Shown one piece after another: positions 27,943-36,892 of a stretch of 64,000 nucleotides of DNA. The stretch's first letter is position 1, and the number at the start of each line of letters is the position of its first letter. The notes below the pieces were generated by a model. It was not told the origin of the DNA. It ran no database searches and saw only the letters and a list, made by a program, of their open reading frames with translations. The position numbers and the translations under genes are program-made. The stretch is taken from NCBI GenBank assembly GCA_030584105.1, contig CP129491.1, forward strand, positions 2,170,001 to 2,234,000, given 5' to 3'. Source of the DNA: UTCHB3 sp002050155 (lineage in GTDB: Bacteria > Bacteroidota > Ignavibacteria > Ignavibacteriales > Ignavibacteriaceae).

Positions 27943-28054
27943 TATGCACCAACACATGCGGACTGTCAATCCCGATCTATCGGGACGAGGGCAAAAGCGC
28001 ATAATTTTTATCCCGATCTATCGGGATAGGAGCAAGTAGTATGCATCAACACAT
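27933..28054. repeat. 25-bp direct repeat flanking a palindrome-bearing insert at the amylase-glgX junction
   Basis: A 25-mer beginning gagcaagtagtatgca is at 27933-27957 and 28030-28054 (one mismatch). It covers the amylase stop codon and the first codons of glgX. Between the copies, the 16-bp palindrome TCCCGATCTATCGGGA occurs twice (27970-27985 and 28011-28026). The duplication creates a second ATG-CAC-CAA start at 27943 whose frame runs about 31 codons to the second TAG. Confidence 0.9.
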
Positions 28055-30110
28055 TCTGCCCGGAAAGAGTTATCCATTAGGAGCAACCGTTGCCGCCGAC
28101 GGCTCGGGGGTTAACTTCTCCGTTTACTCCCGTAACGCCACGATGGTTGAACTGTTGCTTTTCAGCTCACCGGAGGCGCCAACTCCCTCCGATATTATCC
28201 GGATGAACATCCCCAACAACAGAAGCTACTACTACTGGCACTGCTTCGTTCCGGGGGTAAGGGCGGGGCAGGTGTATGCTTACCGCGTTCACGGTCCGTA
28301 TAAACCGGAAGAAGGGCTGAAGTTCGACCCCGAAAAGGTGCTGATTGATCCATACTCACATCTTTTAACCGATAACCTTTATAACCGTGAGGCGGCTCGC
28401 AAACCCGGAAGCAACCTCGGCTCTTCCCTCAGAAGCGTTGTCGTCGATTTTTCAGATTACGACTGGGAGGGGGATACCCCGCTTAACCGCAACGGCAACC
28501 GAACCGTAATCTACGAGCTTCATGTTAAGGGCTTCACCGCCAACCCCAACTCCGGCGTTAAAGATGCGCACCGCGGCACCTACAGGGGGCTGATTGAAAA
28601 AATACCCTACCTGAAAGAGCTGGGCGTAACCGCCGTTGAGCTGCTGCCCGTGCAACACTTCGACCCGAACGATGTGCCGCCGCCTTTGGTGAACTACTGG
28701 GGATATAACCCCGTCGCTTTTTTCGCACCGCACAGAGCCTACAGCGCCGACAATTCACTCTTTGGGCCTATTAACGAGTTCCGCGACATGGTTAAAGCCT
28801 TCCACAAAGCCGGTATGGAGGTGATTCTTGATGTGGTGTTTAACCATACCGCCGAGGGGGATGAAACGGGACCTACGCTTTCGCTGCGGGGCTTCGAAAA
28901 TAAAGATTACTACATCCTCAACGATAAAAATAAGTACCTTTACGCAAACTACACCGGCTGCGGTAACACCCTGAACGCAAACCACGCCGTGGTTAAAAGG
29001 ATGATTATCGATTCACTCCGCTTCTGGGTGGCTGAAATGCATGTGGATGGTTTCCGGTTCGATCTCGCCTCCGTACTTTCACGCGGGGTTGACGGCAAGC
29101 CGCTTCAGGACCCGCCAATTCTCTGGCAGATCGAGTCGAACCCCGTTCTTGCCGGCACAAAATTGATCGCCGAAGCGTGGGATGCCGGCGGGCTGTATCA
29201 GGTCGGCTCTTTCGCCGGATATAAATGGGCTGAGTGGAACGGCAGGTTCCGTGACGACATCAGACGCTTTGTTAAAGGTGAACCCGGGTTGGTGGAAACC
29301 GTCGCGCTTAGGATGGCGGCAAGTCCCGATATTTACACAGACCCACTGAGAGACCCCGCAAGAGGAGTGAATTTCGTAACCTGCCACGATGGCTTCACGA
29401 TGAACGACCTCGTTTCGTACGATAAAAAACACAACGAGGATAACCGCGAAAACAACCGCGACGGCGCAAATGACAACTACTCATGGAACCACGGTACCGA
29501 GGGCGCAAGCAACAACCCTGCCGTTGAAACCCTGCGCAAAAAGCAGATTAAAAACTTTATGATTCTGATGTTTGCGGCTCAGGGAACGCCTTTGTTTTCG
29601 ATGGGCGACGAGGTGCGTAAAACACAGCTCGGGAACAATAACGCATACTGCCACGATAACGAAATGAATTGGTTCGACTGGGGGCTGCTCGAGAAAAACG
29701 AGGAAATTTTGCGCTTTACCAAAAAGATCATCCGTTTTACGAACGAAAACGAGATTTTTTCATGGTGTTCACCATGGATGAACGGCGGAAACTTTGGCGA
29801 ATCTATCATGGATCTTCACGGGGTGGAACCGTTTAAGCCCGACCTTAGCCCCCACTCATTAAGCCTTTGCTTCACGCTAAAAGATTTTTGGTATAATGCC
29901 TATTACCACTTCATTTTCAACAGTTTTTGGGAGCCTTTGGTCTTCCGGCTGCCCCGCTATGCCAACGCCGAAGGGTGGAAAGTGGTGGCAGATACGGGGA
30001 ACGATGCCCCGTACGATTTCTTCAACCCGGGTGATGAGCCGACACTTCCCGACGATAAATATACAGCCCGTGAAAGGAGCAGTGTTATACTCCTTTCACG
30101 AATGAAATAA
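28041..30110 (+). CDS. glgX: Glycogen debranching enzyme GlgX (isoamylase type)
   Basis: The 689-residue protein has the GlgX N-terminal CBM48 signature (GKSYPLGATVAADGSGVNFSVYSRNA) and the GH13 motifs EVILDVVFNHTAEG (region I), VDGFRFDLASVL (region II), LIAEAWDAGG (region III) and FVTCHDGFTMNDLVSYD (region IV). It removes short alpha-1,6 branches from glycogen trimmed by phosphorylase. No signal peptide, so cytoplasmic. It is close in length to E. coli GlgX (657 residues). It follows the secreted amylase by 98 bases, with a duplicated start-codon region in between. Confidence 0.95.
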   Translation: MHQHILPGKSYPLGATVAADGSGVNFSVYSRNATMVELLLFSSPEAPTPSDIIRMNIPNNRSYYYWHCFVPGVRAGQVYAYRVHGPYKPEEGLKFDPEKVLIDPYSHLLTDNLYNREAARKPGSNLGSSLRSVVVDFSDYDWEGDTPLNRNGNRTVIYELHVKGFTANPNSGVKDAHRGTYRGLIEKIPYLKELGVTAVELLPVQHFDPNDVPPPLVNYWGYNPVAFFAPHRAYSADNSLFGPINEFRDMVKAFHKAGMEVILDVVFNHTAEGDETGPTLSLRGFENKDYYILNDKNKYLYANYTGCGNTLNANHAVVKRMIIDSLRFWVAEMHVDGFRFDLASVLSRGVDGKPLQDPPILWQIESNPVLAGTKLIAEAWDAGGLYQVGSFAGYKWAEWNGRFRDDIRRFVKGEPGLVETVALRMAASPDIYTDPLRDPARGVNFVTCHDGFTMNDLVSYDKKHNEDNRENNRDGANDNYSWNHGTEGASNNPAVETLRKKQIKNFMILMFAAQGTPLFSMGDEVRKTQLGNNNAYCHDNEMNWFDWGLLEKNEEILRFTKKIIRFTNENEIFSWCSPWMNGGNFGESIMDLHGVEPFKPDLSPHSLSLCFTLKDFWYNAYYHFIFNSFWEPLVFRLPRYANAEGWKVVADTGNDAPYDFFNPGDEPTLPDDKYTARERSSVILLSRMK

Positions 30111-30158
30111 TTTTTTTTGGGGTTAGCCGTTTGCCGGAATAGTTTGCCTTGTTCCGAA

Positions 30159-30265
30159 GGGCTTGGTTTGCCAAAACGGCTCAGTTTATGCAGGAGTGGC
30201 TTAGTTTATGGCAAAACGGCTTGGTTTATGGCAAAACGGCTTGGTTTTCACCGGAATGGCTCAGA
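30159..30265. repeat. Degenerate ~22-25-bp tandem repeats downstream of glgX
   Basis: The phrase aaaacggcttggtttatgg and variants (gtggcttagtttatgg, aacggctcagtttatg) recurs about five times. It ends at the stop codon of the convergent outer-membrane protein gene. A short plus-strand frame covering it is an artefact of the repeat. Confidence 0.8.
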
Positions 30266-30953
30266 ATGATATGTTTACGCCCAATTGTGCGTAGAGCATA
30301 TCTGTTTTTGATTTACGCGGGTGGTAGATAACCTTTCCGTGTTGGGTATCAATTTCAACATCTTTTTCTGTCAGGTACTCGGCTTTTGTTCCGAAAAGGT
30401 ACCTTACTTTCAGATCAACCATCACATTTGTGGTTTCGTTGCTGTAAACATTGAACATGATGCCGGGTCCGCCGCCGTAGCTGAACGCCCAGTCATCAAG
30501 GTTGGTATCGCTTGCCACATCCTGATTTTGATTCGAGCCGCTTCTGCTTTGTACCGAAGTGGTGGTATAGAGGTATTGGCCGCCGGCCATCAGATCGACA
30601 TAAGCCTTCAGCAGGGTGGTTGGAGTTCCGATTCTGATCAGCCCGTTAAGAGCGACAAGGTTGTTCTGCCTTGTAACATCCACTGTAAGGTCGGGGATGG
30701 TGTAGCTCCAGGGAGCTCTTCTGGTTTCGCTGCCGTAGTTAATGAAGATCAGGTTAGCACCCCACTCAACGGGTGAGCCTTTTACGGTCGGCAGGATAAG
30801 TTCGGCGCCAATTCCGTAGCCAAGTTTATCGACATTATCTTTGAACTCGCCCTGCGGAAAACCAAGAGCGAAGTTGACTCCGAGGCTCTGTGAGAAAGCA
30901 ACCGATGAAAACGAGATGAATAAAAGTGTGATAAATAATTTGGTTTTTGTCAT
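30261..30953 (-). CDS. Outer-membrane beta-barrel protein
   Basis: The start is placed at the ATG at 30953, giving MTKTKLFITLLFISFSSVAFSQS, a signal peptide; an upstream ATG at 31007 would add 18 residues in front of it and spoil the signal. The 230-residue product has alternating beta strands (GVNFALGFPQGEF, EWGANLIFINYG, AYVDLMAGGQYLYTTTS, DMLYAQLGVNISF) and ends in phenylalanine, as expected for an 8-stranded OmpX/OmpA-like barrel. Function unknown. It converges with glgX. Confidence 0.82.
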   Translation of the reverse strand: MTKTKLFITLLFISFSSVAFSQSLGVNFALGFPQGEFKDNVDKLGYGIGAELILPTVKGSPVEWGANLIFINYGSETRRAPWSYTIPDLTVDVTRQNNLVALNGLIRIGTPTTLLKAYVDLMAGGQYLYTTTSVQSRSGSNQNQDVASDTNLDDWAFSYGGGPGIMFNVYSNETTNVMVDLKVRYLFGTKAEYLTEKDVEIDTQHGKVIYHPRKSKTDMLYAQLGVNISF

Positions 30954-31341
30954 ATTCGTATCATAAATTTGAAAAAATGTATTGCGAATATAATGAAATG
31001 TTGCCATTTTGAAAGAATTGTCGGTGTTTCAGTGGGGTGAATTGTGATGTGTATCTTGTTTAGGGTAGGGGTTTTCTTTTTTCGTTTCTGTGAGTTTAGG
31101 TTTCCGTGAGTTTAGGTTGTGTTTGAATTGGGGAGTCCTGGTATTTTTTTATTTTAATACCGTTTCAGTTCAACATGATAAAGTAATGCGCAAGGATAGT
31201 TAAAGATGGTTAAGTTTTCAAAAACTGTATATTATGCCGGTTATGCCGGAGAAAATTTGAAAGATGAGAGATTCAAATATGTTTTTTTTGCGTTGTCGGA
31301 ATGGCTTTCTTTCAATAAAACCCAACAAACGGAAGAGCTCA

Positions 31342-31480
31342 ATGGGCAAAATAGTTGTTGAAGCCTTACTGCGGTTATTGATCATAATAGTGGTGGTGTT
31401 TTTCATCCGCACCGCCATGCCTGACGATAAATTCCGGCTGATTTTAACACTGTTCGCCGTAAGTGCGGGGGTTATATTTC
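31342..31480. repeat. Copy 1 of a 139-bp duplicated gene start (copy 2 at 31527-31665)
   Basis: The two copies differ at few positions and are 185 bases apart. Both encode the same N-terminal membrane segment beginning MGKIVVEALL. Copy 2 belongs to the intact gene; copy 1 is followed by unrelated sequence. Confidence 0.92.
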
Positions 31481-31539
31481 CAAAAGCGCTTCCCGAGAAC
31501 CGAAATGCTAAAAACCAAGGCTTCCGATGGGCAAAATAG
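31342..31539 (+). pseudogene. Truncated duplicate of the MGK membrane protein gene
   Basis: From ATG 31342 it reads the same membrane segment as the following gene, through TRTAMPDDKF-like and SAGVI, then diverges into FPKALPENRNAKNQG and stops at 31539, inside the first codons of the next gene. It lacks the soluble Cys-containing domain of the intact copy. An in-frame ATG at 31264 would give a 91-residue product; there is no ribosome-binding site to favour it. Probably a remnant of tandem duplication. Confidence 0.7.
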
Positions 31540-31838
31540 TAGTTGAAGCCTTACTGCGATTATTGATAATAATAGTGGTGGTGTTTTTCATCCGCACCGC
31601 CATGCCTGATGATAAATTTTGGCTGATTTTAACACTGTTCGCCGTAAGTGCGGGGGTAATCCTTCCCATTTGGAACTCCTACAAAAAATTCATCGCCGAA
31701 AACAAAGAAGTATTGGAAAACTCCCTCTGTTCCCGCTGCCGCCACTTCGATCGCTCCGCCGTTCTCTGCACCAAATACGAAGAGCACCCCCGCAAAGACT
31801 ACATCCCCTGTGGCGGCAAAGATTTCGAACCAAGGTAA
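31527..31838 (+). CDS. Small membrane protein with C-terminal four-cysteine motif
   Basis: The 103-residue protein has two adjacent hydrophobic segments (LLRLLIIIVVVFF and FWLILTLFAVSAGVILPIW), then a charged linker and a soluble tail with CSRCRHFDRSAVLCTKYEE...YIPCGG. The C-x2-C...C...C spacing suggests a small zinc-ribbon-like fold. I do not know the family. The gene lies in front of the defence island but points away from it, and converges with the receiver-protein gene. Confidence 0.65.
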   Translation: MGKIVVEALLRLLIIIVVVFFIRTAMPDDKFWLILTLFAVSAGVILPIWNSYKKFIAENKEVLENSLCSRCRHFDRSAVLCTKYEEHPRKDYIPCGGKDFEPR

Positions 31839-31904
31839 ATTATTATGTGAATTTCCTATTTTTAATAAAATGGGAAAATATCTAAAATTTTATTAAACTT
31901 AGTT

Positions 31905-33149
31905 TTAATTAATATTTTGATTTTCTATTTTGTCGGTATATAATTTTTTGAACCTCGCTCTAATCTCTGGAGTTATCGAAGGAGTCCCTATTCGCGAACG
32001 GGAAGCATGATAACTATCCAACAAATTGTGTATGTATGGTGGTTGAAGTCTTGCGACTCTTGTTATTTTTGACCGATTATTTTTATAAAATAAGGCTTCT
32101 CTTTTGAAAAAGATAGTCCCTCTACGAAAGTCGCATGCTAAACAAGGCTTTGAATTATAGTTTGCCCATGGAAGGATAAATTCAAAATATAGATGGGCTT
32201 GATTTTCTAGTTTTATTTCTTTTTCAATTATTAGGAGACACTCTATTTCTATTTGTTTTTCTTGTTCATTAGTATAAAAATGTCGAATATCGCATTCAGG
32301 TGTAATAACTATATGATAAGAACCGTTAAGTCTAAATATATCCCCAGTAAATAATTTATCATTTTTGGGGGGATTAGAATATAAAAGATTTTTAACTAAC
32401 TGAGACAACCTTTCAACAGCCCTATCATCAAACTTTTTAATTTTTTCCTTTGTGAAATCCTTTTTGATTTGCTTTTTCATCGCCTTTAATAAGGGTCCAT
32501 CATTCTTAATTTTTTCCGCCACTAACCTGTTTAACACCGAAATTACACCCACTGCAGGTTCTAAAAGGTCCAATTTATTAACATATGCAAAATAATCTAT
32601 CCAGTTTGTATCATTTCCATCAAGAAAATTTAATTCTTTGTTCATTGTTCTAATCAAAGCATTTAAATAATTTCTCGGAACTTTAAGAGCTTTGTTTTTA
32701 TTCGCTAATTTCTTTATTCCTTTAAATATTTTTTTAGATTCTTCAATTTGATTCTTAGGTTTTCGTTCGAACCTTATTCTATCTCCAAATTTTGCGGTGA
32801 ATTCTTTTTTTATTTCATCTGAAATACCCTCTTGAGAATATATATAGATAAGAGAATATATATCCTTTCCCCGTAAAGTGTTTTCTACAGTTAATTCTCC
32901 CGGTTCGATAAGATTCCCTTCATTTTGTGAGAGTTCATTATCATCTTGTGCGAATTTACGATCGAATTGCCAGTCTAAAATAATTGCAACCGGCGAAGCC
33001 AAAGAATCCAATAAAACTTCAAAACGCTGAATCGAATCAACAGGTATTACGAAATACTCCGTTGATTTTTTCAATTCATTAAATAATTTGTGTTCTTCAG
33101 ATTTCTGATCAAATACCTTATCGTCCACAAAGAGTATTACACCCTCCAT
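31905..33149 (-). CDS. Receiver-domain protein, third gene of the methylase/GHKL operon
   Basis: The 414-residue protein starts with a response-regulator-like receiver domain: ILFVDDKVF (D9, D10) and AIILDWQF (D59 as likely phospho-acceptor), with RFERKPKN later in the position of the conserved lysine. A charged helical middle (about residues 140-250) follows. The C-terminal ~150 residues contain GSYHIVITPECDIRH and PCLACDFRRGTIFF, a domain I cannot name. It is not a DNA-binding output domain of the usual kind. Its ATG follows the stop of the GHKL gene directly (TAAATG), with the ribosome-binding site GGAGG inside that gene. It is the natural phosphorylation partner of the kinase module encoded upstream. 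Confidence 0.75.
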   Translation of the reverse strand: MEGVILFVDDKVFDQKSEEHKLFNELKKSTEYFVIPVDSIQRFEVLLDSLASPVAIILDWQFDRKFAQDDNELSQNEGNLIEPGELTVENTLRGKDIYSLIYIYSQEGISDEIKKEFTAKFGDRIRFERKPKNQIEESKKIFKGIKKLANKNKALKVPRNYLNALIRTMNKELNFLDGNDTNWIDYFAYVNKLDLLEPAVGVISVLNRLVAEKIKNDGPLLKAMKKQIKKDFTKEKIKKFDDRAVERLSQLVKNLLYSNPPKNDKLFTGDIFRLNGSYHIVITPECDIRHFYTNEQEKQIEIECLLIIEKEIKLENQAHLYFEFILPWANYNSKPCLACDFRRGTIFFKREALFYKNNRSKITRVARLQPPYIHNLLDSYHASRSRIGTPSITPEIRARFKKLYTDKIENQNIN

Positions 33150-35432
33150 TTATCCTCCGTTTAATATTTTGGTTTCTGGTTTTACATTAAAATTTCTTTT
33201 GGATACATCGATTACTTGTTGAAATTCAATCACGAAATTCGCCCCGTCGGTCAGTCTTTCAGATTCTTTTGTGGCAACATAAATTGTTGCATTGATCCTG
33301 TCTAAAATTTCTTTGACGATGTATAAACCTAAACCTCTCCCTTGTGCTTTCATTGAAAAAAATTCCGAAAAAATAAACAGTTCTATACCTTTTTTAACAC
33401 CTGGGCCTGTATCAGCAATTGTTAGTTTCTTTTCCAATGAATCAATTTTGAATATGATTCTTTTATTTTTACTCCCTTTCAAATTCACCCAATAAATGGC
33501 ATTGTCAACAATGTTGATTAAGAATTGTAAAACTAATCCTAAATTGGTCCTTAACATAATGTCATCATCAGCGGTAATTTCTATTTTAATTTTATTCTGA
33601 ATTTCACTATCAAAATATTTCAATATTTTTTTAATTGATTGTAATAAACTAACCTCCTTAATTTCTCTTCTTTGAAACTTGAAAAGAGGTTGAATTATCT
33701 GAAGTTGTTCATACACAATTTTGATAATCTCCTGGACTTCTTTTAACATAGTTTCAGTCTCTGAGAAATCCATCCTATCACTCTTGATCTTAAGCAAACT
33801 GTTATTGATAATATTATTTAGTCTTGAGAGTAACATGAAAGTATCATGGGAAGATTTTTCAACTGCCATCCCAAGCCCTGCCAAATCTTCAACGGTTCGA
33901 AGTTTTAAGATAGTATTCTTTTGAAATTCTTCAATGCTTTTCTTAAGTTTATTAGCAGATTCAATAATTTTAAGATCGGTTCTTTCTTCTAAAGATTCTG
34001 TGAATTCTGTAATTGCGTCAGAAATTGACTGGTATGGTGCATTCGTATTTTGGGTAGATTTTAACTCCTTATGTATTTTATCAATTTTAATTTCTGCGTG
34101 AAATATTTGTACAATCGATAGAACCACTGCTGCAAATTCGTCAAATATCCCACCAGAATTCATCAAACCTTGCCTGCTTGATGTATCTTTTAAATCTTTA
34201 TTATGCTCCTGAGAGATATATACAAAACCGACTATGTCACTATAACTAGGGTAATCACCGGCTTTTTGAACTGATCGCAACTTATCAAGTTCCAACCAAT
34301 CATATCCTTTCTCGCCAAACGGATATACTCTTACTCCATCTCTTAAAACATAAATAAAATGCTTTTTAAAAGCCTGAAGTTGTTTTCTATTAAGCTTTGA
34401 ATAATCTGGCTTTTTAAGATCATTTGCGAATAACGAAAATTTAAATTCACCAACAGATAACTTACTCTTATTGGACAGATACCCTTTCTTTTTCTTATTT
34501 AGTGCTTGAAGATCATAATTCTCTTTAGCTAAAATTTTATTGTCAAAAATTCTAATTATCTTGGAAAAGGCTCTCATCGGGTTTTTGGAGTTGTAGATAA
34601 ACTGAAGCTTCCCTTCATTATCAATCGTCCCGTACATCTCATAATCTGAATCCATTAAAATTTCTTTTAATGAATATTGGGATTCTTTAGTGATTAACTC
34701 ACCCTCCCAAATCATCTTAACATTAAAATCAGAGATAATTTCCTGTTTCAATTCTTCAGCTTTTGGGTCTTCAGCAGGAATCAATTTCTCGATTGATTCA
34801 AAAACACTCCTAAAATCATCTTTAGCCCACTTTTCTCTCAAATCAGTAATTCTTATAACCGTCCCACTCGATTTGATTAGTTCCCCATTTTGAAACTCCG
34901 TAATAGTTGGTTCTATTTCACTAAGGAGTTTATGCTTTTTTGAACCTTCATCAGTGAAAAGCGTCGGTTCATCATCATCTAAGCCTTCGAAACTTACTTC
35001 CAAACAAAATTCTGATCCTTCATCTTTTCTGGTATAAACACTTACCTTTCTTCCAATTTTGTGAATCGCGAATCGTCCAATTCCTTTCTCACCTTGAATT
35101 GTTCGGCCAAGCTTCGTTACATTGTCCCTATTTATTTTTTTATCAAGTTTGTTAGGTGTTGCTGGTCGAAGCCACACTTCTTTCAGATCATTCAAACCCA
35201 TCCCCAAACCATTGTCGATTATTTCAATTGCTTCCTCTCCACTATTTTTCGTTGAATTGGATTGGGAACCAGAGTCGTATTTAATAGTAACTTCAGTAGC
35301 ATCAGCATCGTATGAATTTTTTATTAACTCTGTAAGAGCAATTTTCCTATCGGTAATCAATTGATCACCCAATATGCTCAACAGTCTTGCGTACGGCTCA
35401 AATTTATATTTAATTTTTTTATTTTTTGGCAC
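33150..35432 (-). CDS. Dual-GHKL ATPase: MORC/MutL/Hsp90-like module plus histidine-kinase-like module
   Basis: The 760-residue protein starts at a GTG that shares its G with the stop of the upstream methyltransferase gene. Residues 1-210 form one GHKL ATPase: ELIKNSYDA (E35, N39), DNGLGMG (73-79), GEKGIGR (114-120). A middle region with DTSSRQGL follows, which resembles the transducer part of MutL/Hsp90-like proteins. Residues about 510-740 form a second GHKL unit of the sensor-kinase kind: SSHDTF with H529 in the place of the phospho-histidine, NIVDNA (640-645), DTGPGV (674-679) and GRGLGL (698-703). No membrane segment, so it senses something in the cytoplasm. Prokaryotic MORC-like ATPases are known in restriction-modification contexts; having a full second kinase module in one chain and a receiver protein next door is unusual. 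Confidence 0.88.
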   Translation of the reverse strand: MPKNKKIKYKFEPYARLLSILGDQLITDRKIALTELIKNSYDADATEVTIKYDSGSQSNSTKNSGEEAIEIIDNGLGMGLNDLKEVWLRPATPNKLDKKINRDNVTKLGRTIQGEKGIGRFAIHKIGRKVSVYTRKDEGSEFCLEVSFEGLDDDEPTLFTDEGSKKHKLLSEIEPTITEFQNGELIKSSGTVIRITDLREKWAKDDFRSVFESIEKLIPAEDPKAEELKQEIISDFNVKMIWEGELITKESQYSLKEILMDSDYEMYGTIDNEGKLQFIYNSKNPMRAFSKIIRIFDNKILAKENYDLQALNKKKKGYLSNKSKLSVGEFKFSLFANDLKKPDYSKLNRKQLQAFKKHFIYVLRDGVRVYPFGEKGYDWLELDKLRSVQKAGDYPSYSDIVGFVYISQEHNKDLKDTSSRQGLMNSGGIFDEFAAVVLSIVQIFHAEIKIDKIHKELKSTQNTNAPYQSISDAITEFTESLEERTDLKIIESANKLKKSIEEFQKNTILKLRTVEDLAGLGMAVEKSSHDTFMLLSRLNNIINNSLLKIKSDRMDFSETETMLKEVQEIIKIVYEQLQIIQPLFKFQRREIKEVSLLQSIKKILKYFDSEIQNKIKIEITADDDIMLRTNLGLVLQFLINIVDNAIYWVNLKGSKNKRIIFKIDSLEKKLTIADTGPGVKKGIELFIFSEFFSMKAQGRGLGLYIVKEILDRINATIYVATKESERLTDGANFVIEFQQVIDVSKRNFNVKPETKILNGG

Positions 35433-36700
35433 TATCGTTTCTTAAAAATGAGTATATGTTCTTTAGGATACACTTTAACACTATTCAATTCGCTTGGAGA
35501 AGTAAATCTCCCAGATATCGGGTGACGAGTTGTTGGAATCTGCTTCAATGAAATATTTCTCGTAATTCTTTTTTCTAAATAAAAACTTTCTTCTCTCATC
35601 AAACTGATCAAAATATCCGAGGTGGGTATCGTAACTTCCCTAAGCTTACTATCTCCAACAACCATACAACAGGTTGCTCCTGGTTTTAAAATTCGATGTA
35701 TTTCCTGAATTACCTGTTGCATTGAAATAAAATAATTCTCAATTTCTTTCGCAATTTTCTTATTTTTCACTGCTAATTGTGAAACAGTATCTGAGGCTAA
35801 CAGACAATTTATTTCAGCTTCAATTTTTTCAGAGTAAAATGTTCCAATAAATTTTTTTCTAAATTCTCTAAGATCACTAAAAAAGTTAAACACATAACCA
35901 GATAATTGATGAATATCCGCATATTCGTAAGATGTCGCATAAGGAGGGGAGGTAATTACAAGATCAACAGAATCATTTTCAAGTCCAGTATCCCGCGCAT
36001 CTCTGAGATGAATTTCACTTTGAATATCCAATCGGTTCTTTTTACTTAGATAGCTATGAAATTCCATGTTCTTTTTCCACATTTTTTTAATCTGATATTC
36101 AAAGAGATTGAAAGGGTCCTTAATCTGTTTCTTTGGATCAATTTGTGGTTTAGTGCTATCTTGAAGCCAACGGCTGGAAGTTTTGAGAATGTTCGATAAT
36201 CCAACTTTTAGAAAAGTCTCAAGTTCTTTATTATCTACTTCTTCGATACATTTTTTCAAATAGCCGATTTTGTTTTTCTGCTCTGGGCAAAACCAATAGT
36301 TAAGCCTCGGGTGATCGGATATATAGTATTTTTCTTCCTCGTTGTAGTTGCTAAACCACTCTTGAATTATTTCTAATAAATTTTGATGCGAACCTGGAGC
36401 AATAGTAGTTATTTTCGATTTTGTTATCATTTCAGCAACTGGATTAACATCAAACCCAATAGACCTGTAGCCATGACTTTTTGCCTCAACCAATGTTGTC
36501 CCACAACCGGCAAATGGATCAACAATAAGACAATCCTCTGTAGCGTAGGTCTCTATCAATTTGGAAACAATCTGTGGAATAAATTTTGCAGGATACCTGT
36601 GGTAACCGTGGGTGTAGCTATCGATAGACCTGTGCCCGGCAAAAGACCACTCATCTGAACATTCGTTAACTTTACTGTTCTCAACTGCTACACTCAACAC
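35432..36700 (-). CDS. DNA methyltransferase (N6-adenine or N4-cytosine), first gene of the operon
   Basis: The 422-residue protein has the SAM-binding motif I DPFAGCGTT (61-69) followed by GYRSIGFDVNPVAE, and the catalytic motif IV TSPPY (250-254). The TSPPY form is typical of N4-cytosine and some N6-adenine enzymes. The order motif I before motif IV is fixed by the sequence. The N-terminal HGYHRYPAKFIPQIV is a recurrent lead-in in this group. It is the promoter-proximal gene, and the next start codon overlaps its stop. It would mark host DNA so that the downstream pair can distinguish self from foreign DNA; that role is inferred. Confidence 0.9.
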   Translation of the reverse strand: MLSVAVENSKVNECSDEWSFAGHRSIDSYTHGYHRYPAKFIPQIVSKLIETYATEDCLIVDPFAGCGTTLVEAKSHGYRSIGFDVNPVAEMITKSKITTIAPGSHQNLLEIIQEWFSNYNEEEKYYISDHPRLNYWFCPEQKNKIGYLKKCIEEVDNKELETFLKVGLSNILKTSSRWLQDSTKPQIDPKKQIKDPFNLFEYQIKKMWKKNMEFHSYLSKKNRLDIQSEIHLRDARDTGLENDSVDLVITSPPYATSYEYADIHQLSGYVFNFFSDLREFRKKFIGTFYSEKIEAEINCLLASDTVSQLAVKNKKIAKEIENYFISMQQVIQEIHRILKPGATCCMVVGDSKLREVTIPTSDILISLMREESFYLEKRITRNISLKQIPTTRHPISGRFTSPSELNSVKVYPKEHILIFKKR

Positions 36701-36892
36701 AGAACTCCTCGATTATTTTATGAAAGAAAATTTTCTTTTTTTTGATTTAGAATTCAAAATATTTAACCACTAAGTTAGAAATAATTTAATTACAAAAAAA
36801 GCAATGTTGAAATTACTTATATTGCCAATTCAAATTAACTACAAATATTTTACCACATTTTCTTATAAAAGCACCCAATCCCCCCCCCACTA

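Noticed and set aside
30954..31007. Upstream start for the outer-membrane protein
   Set aside because: It would put 18 polar or aromatic residues in front of a good signal peptide.
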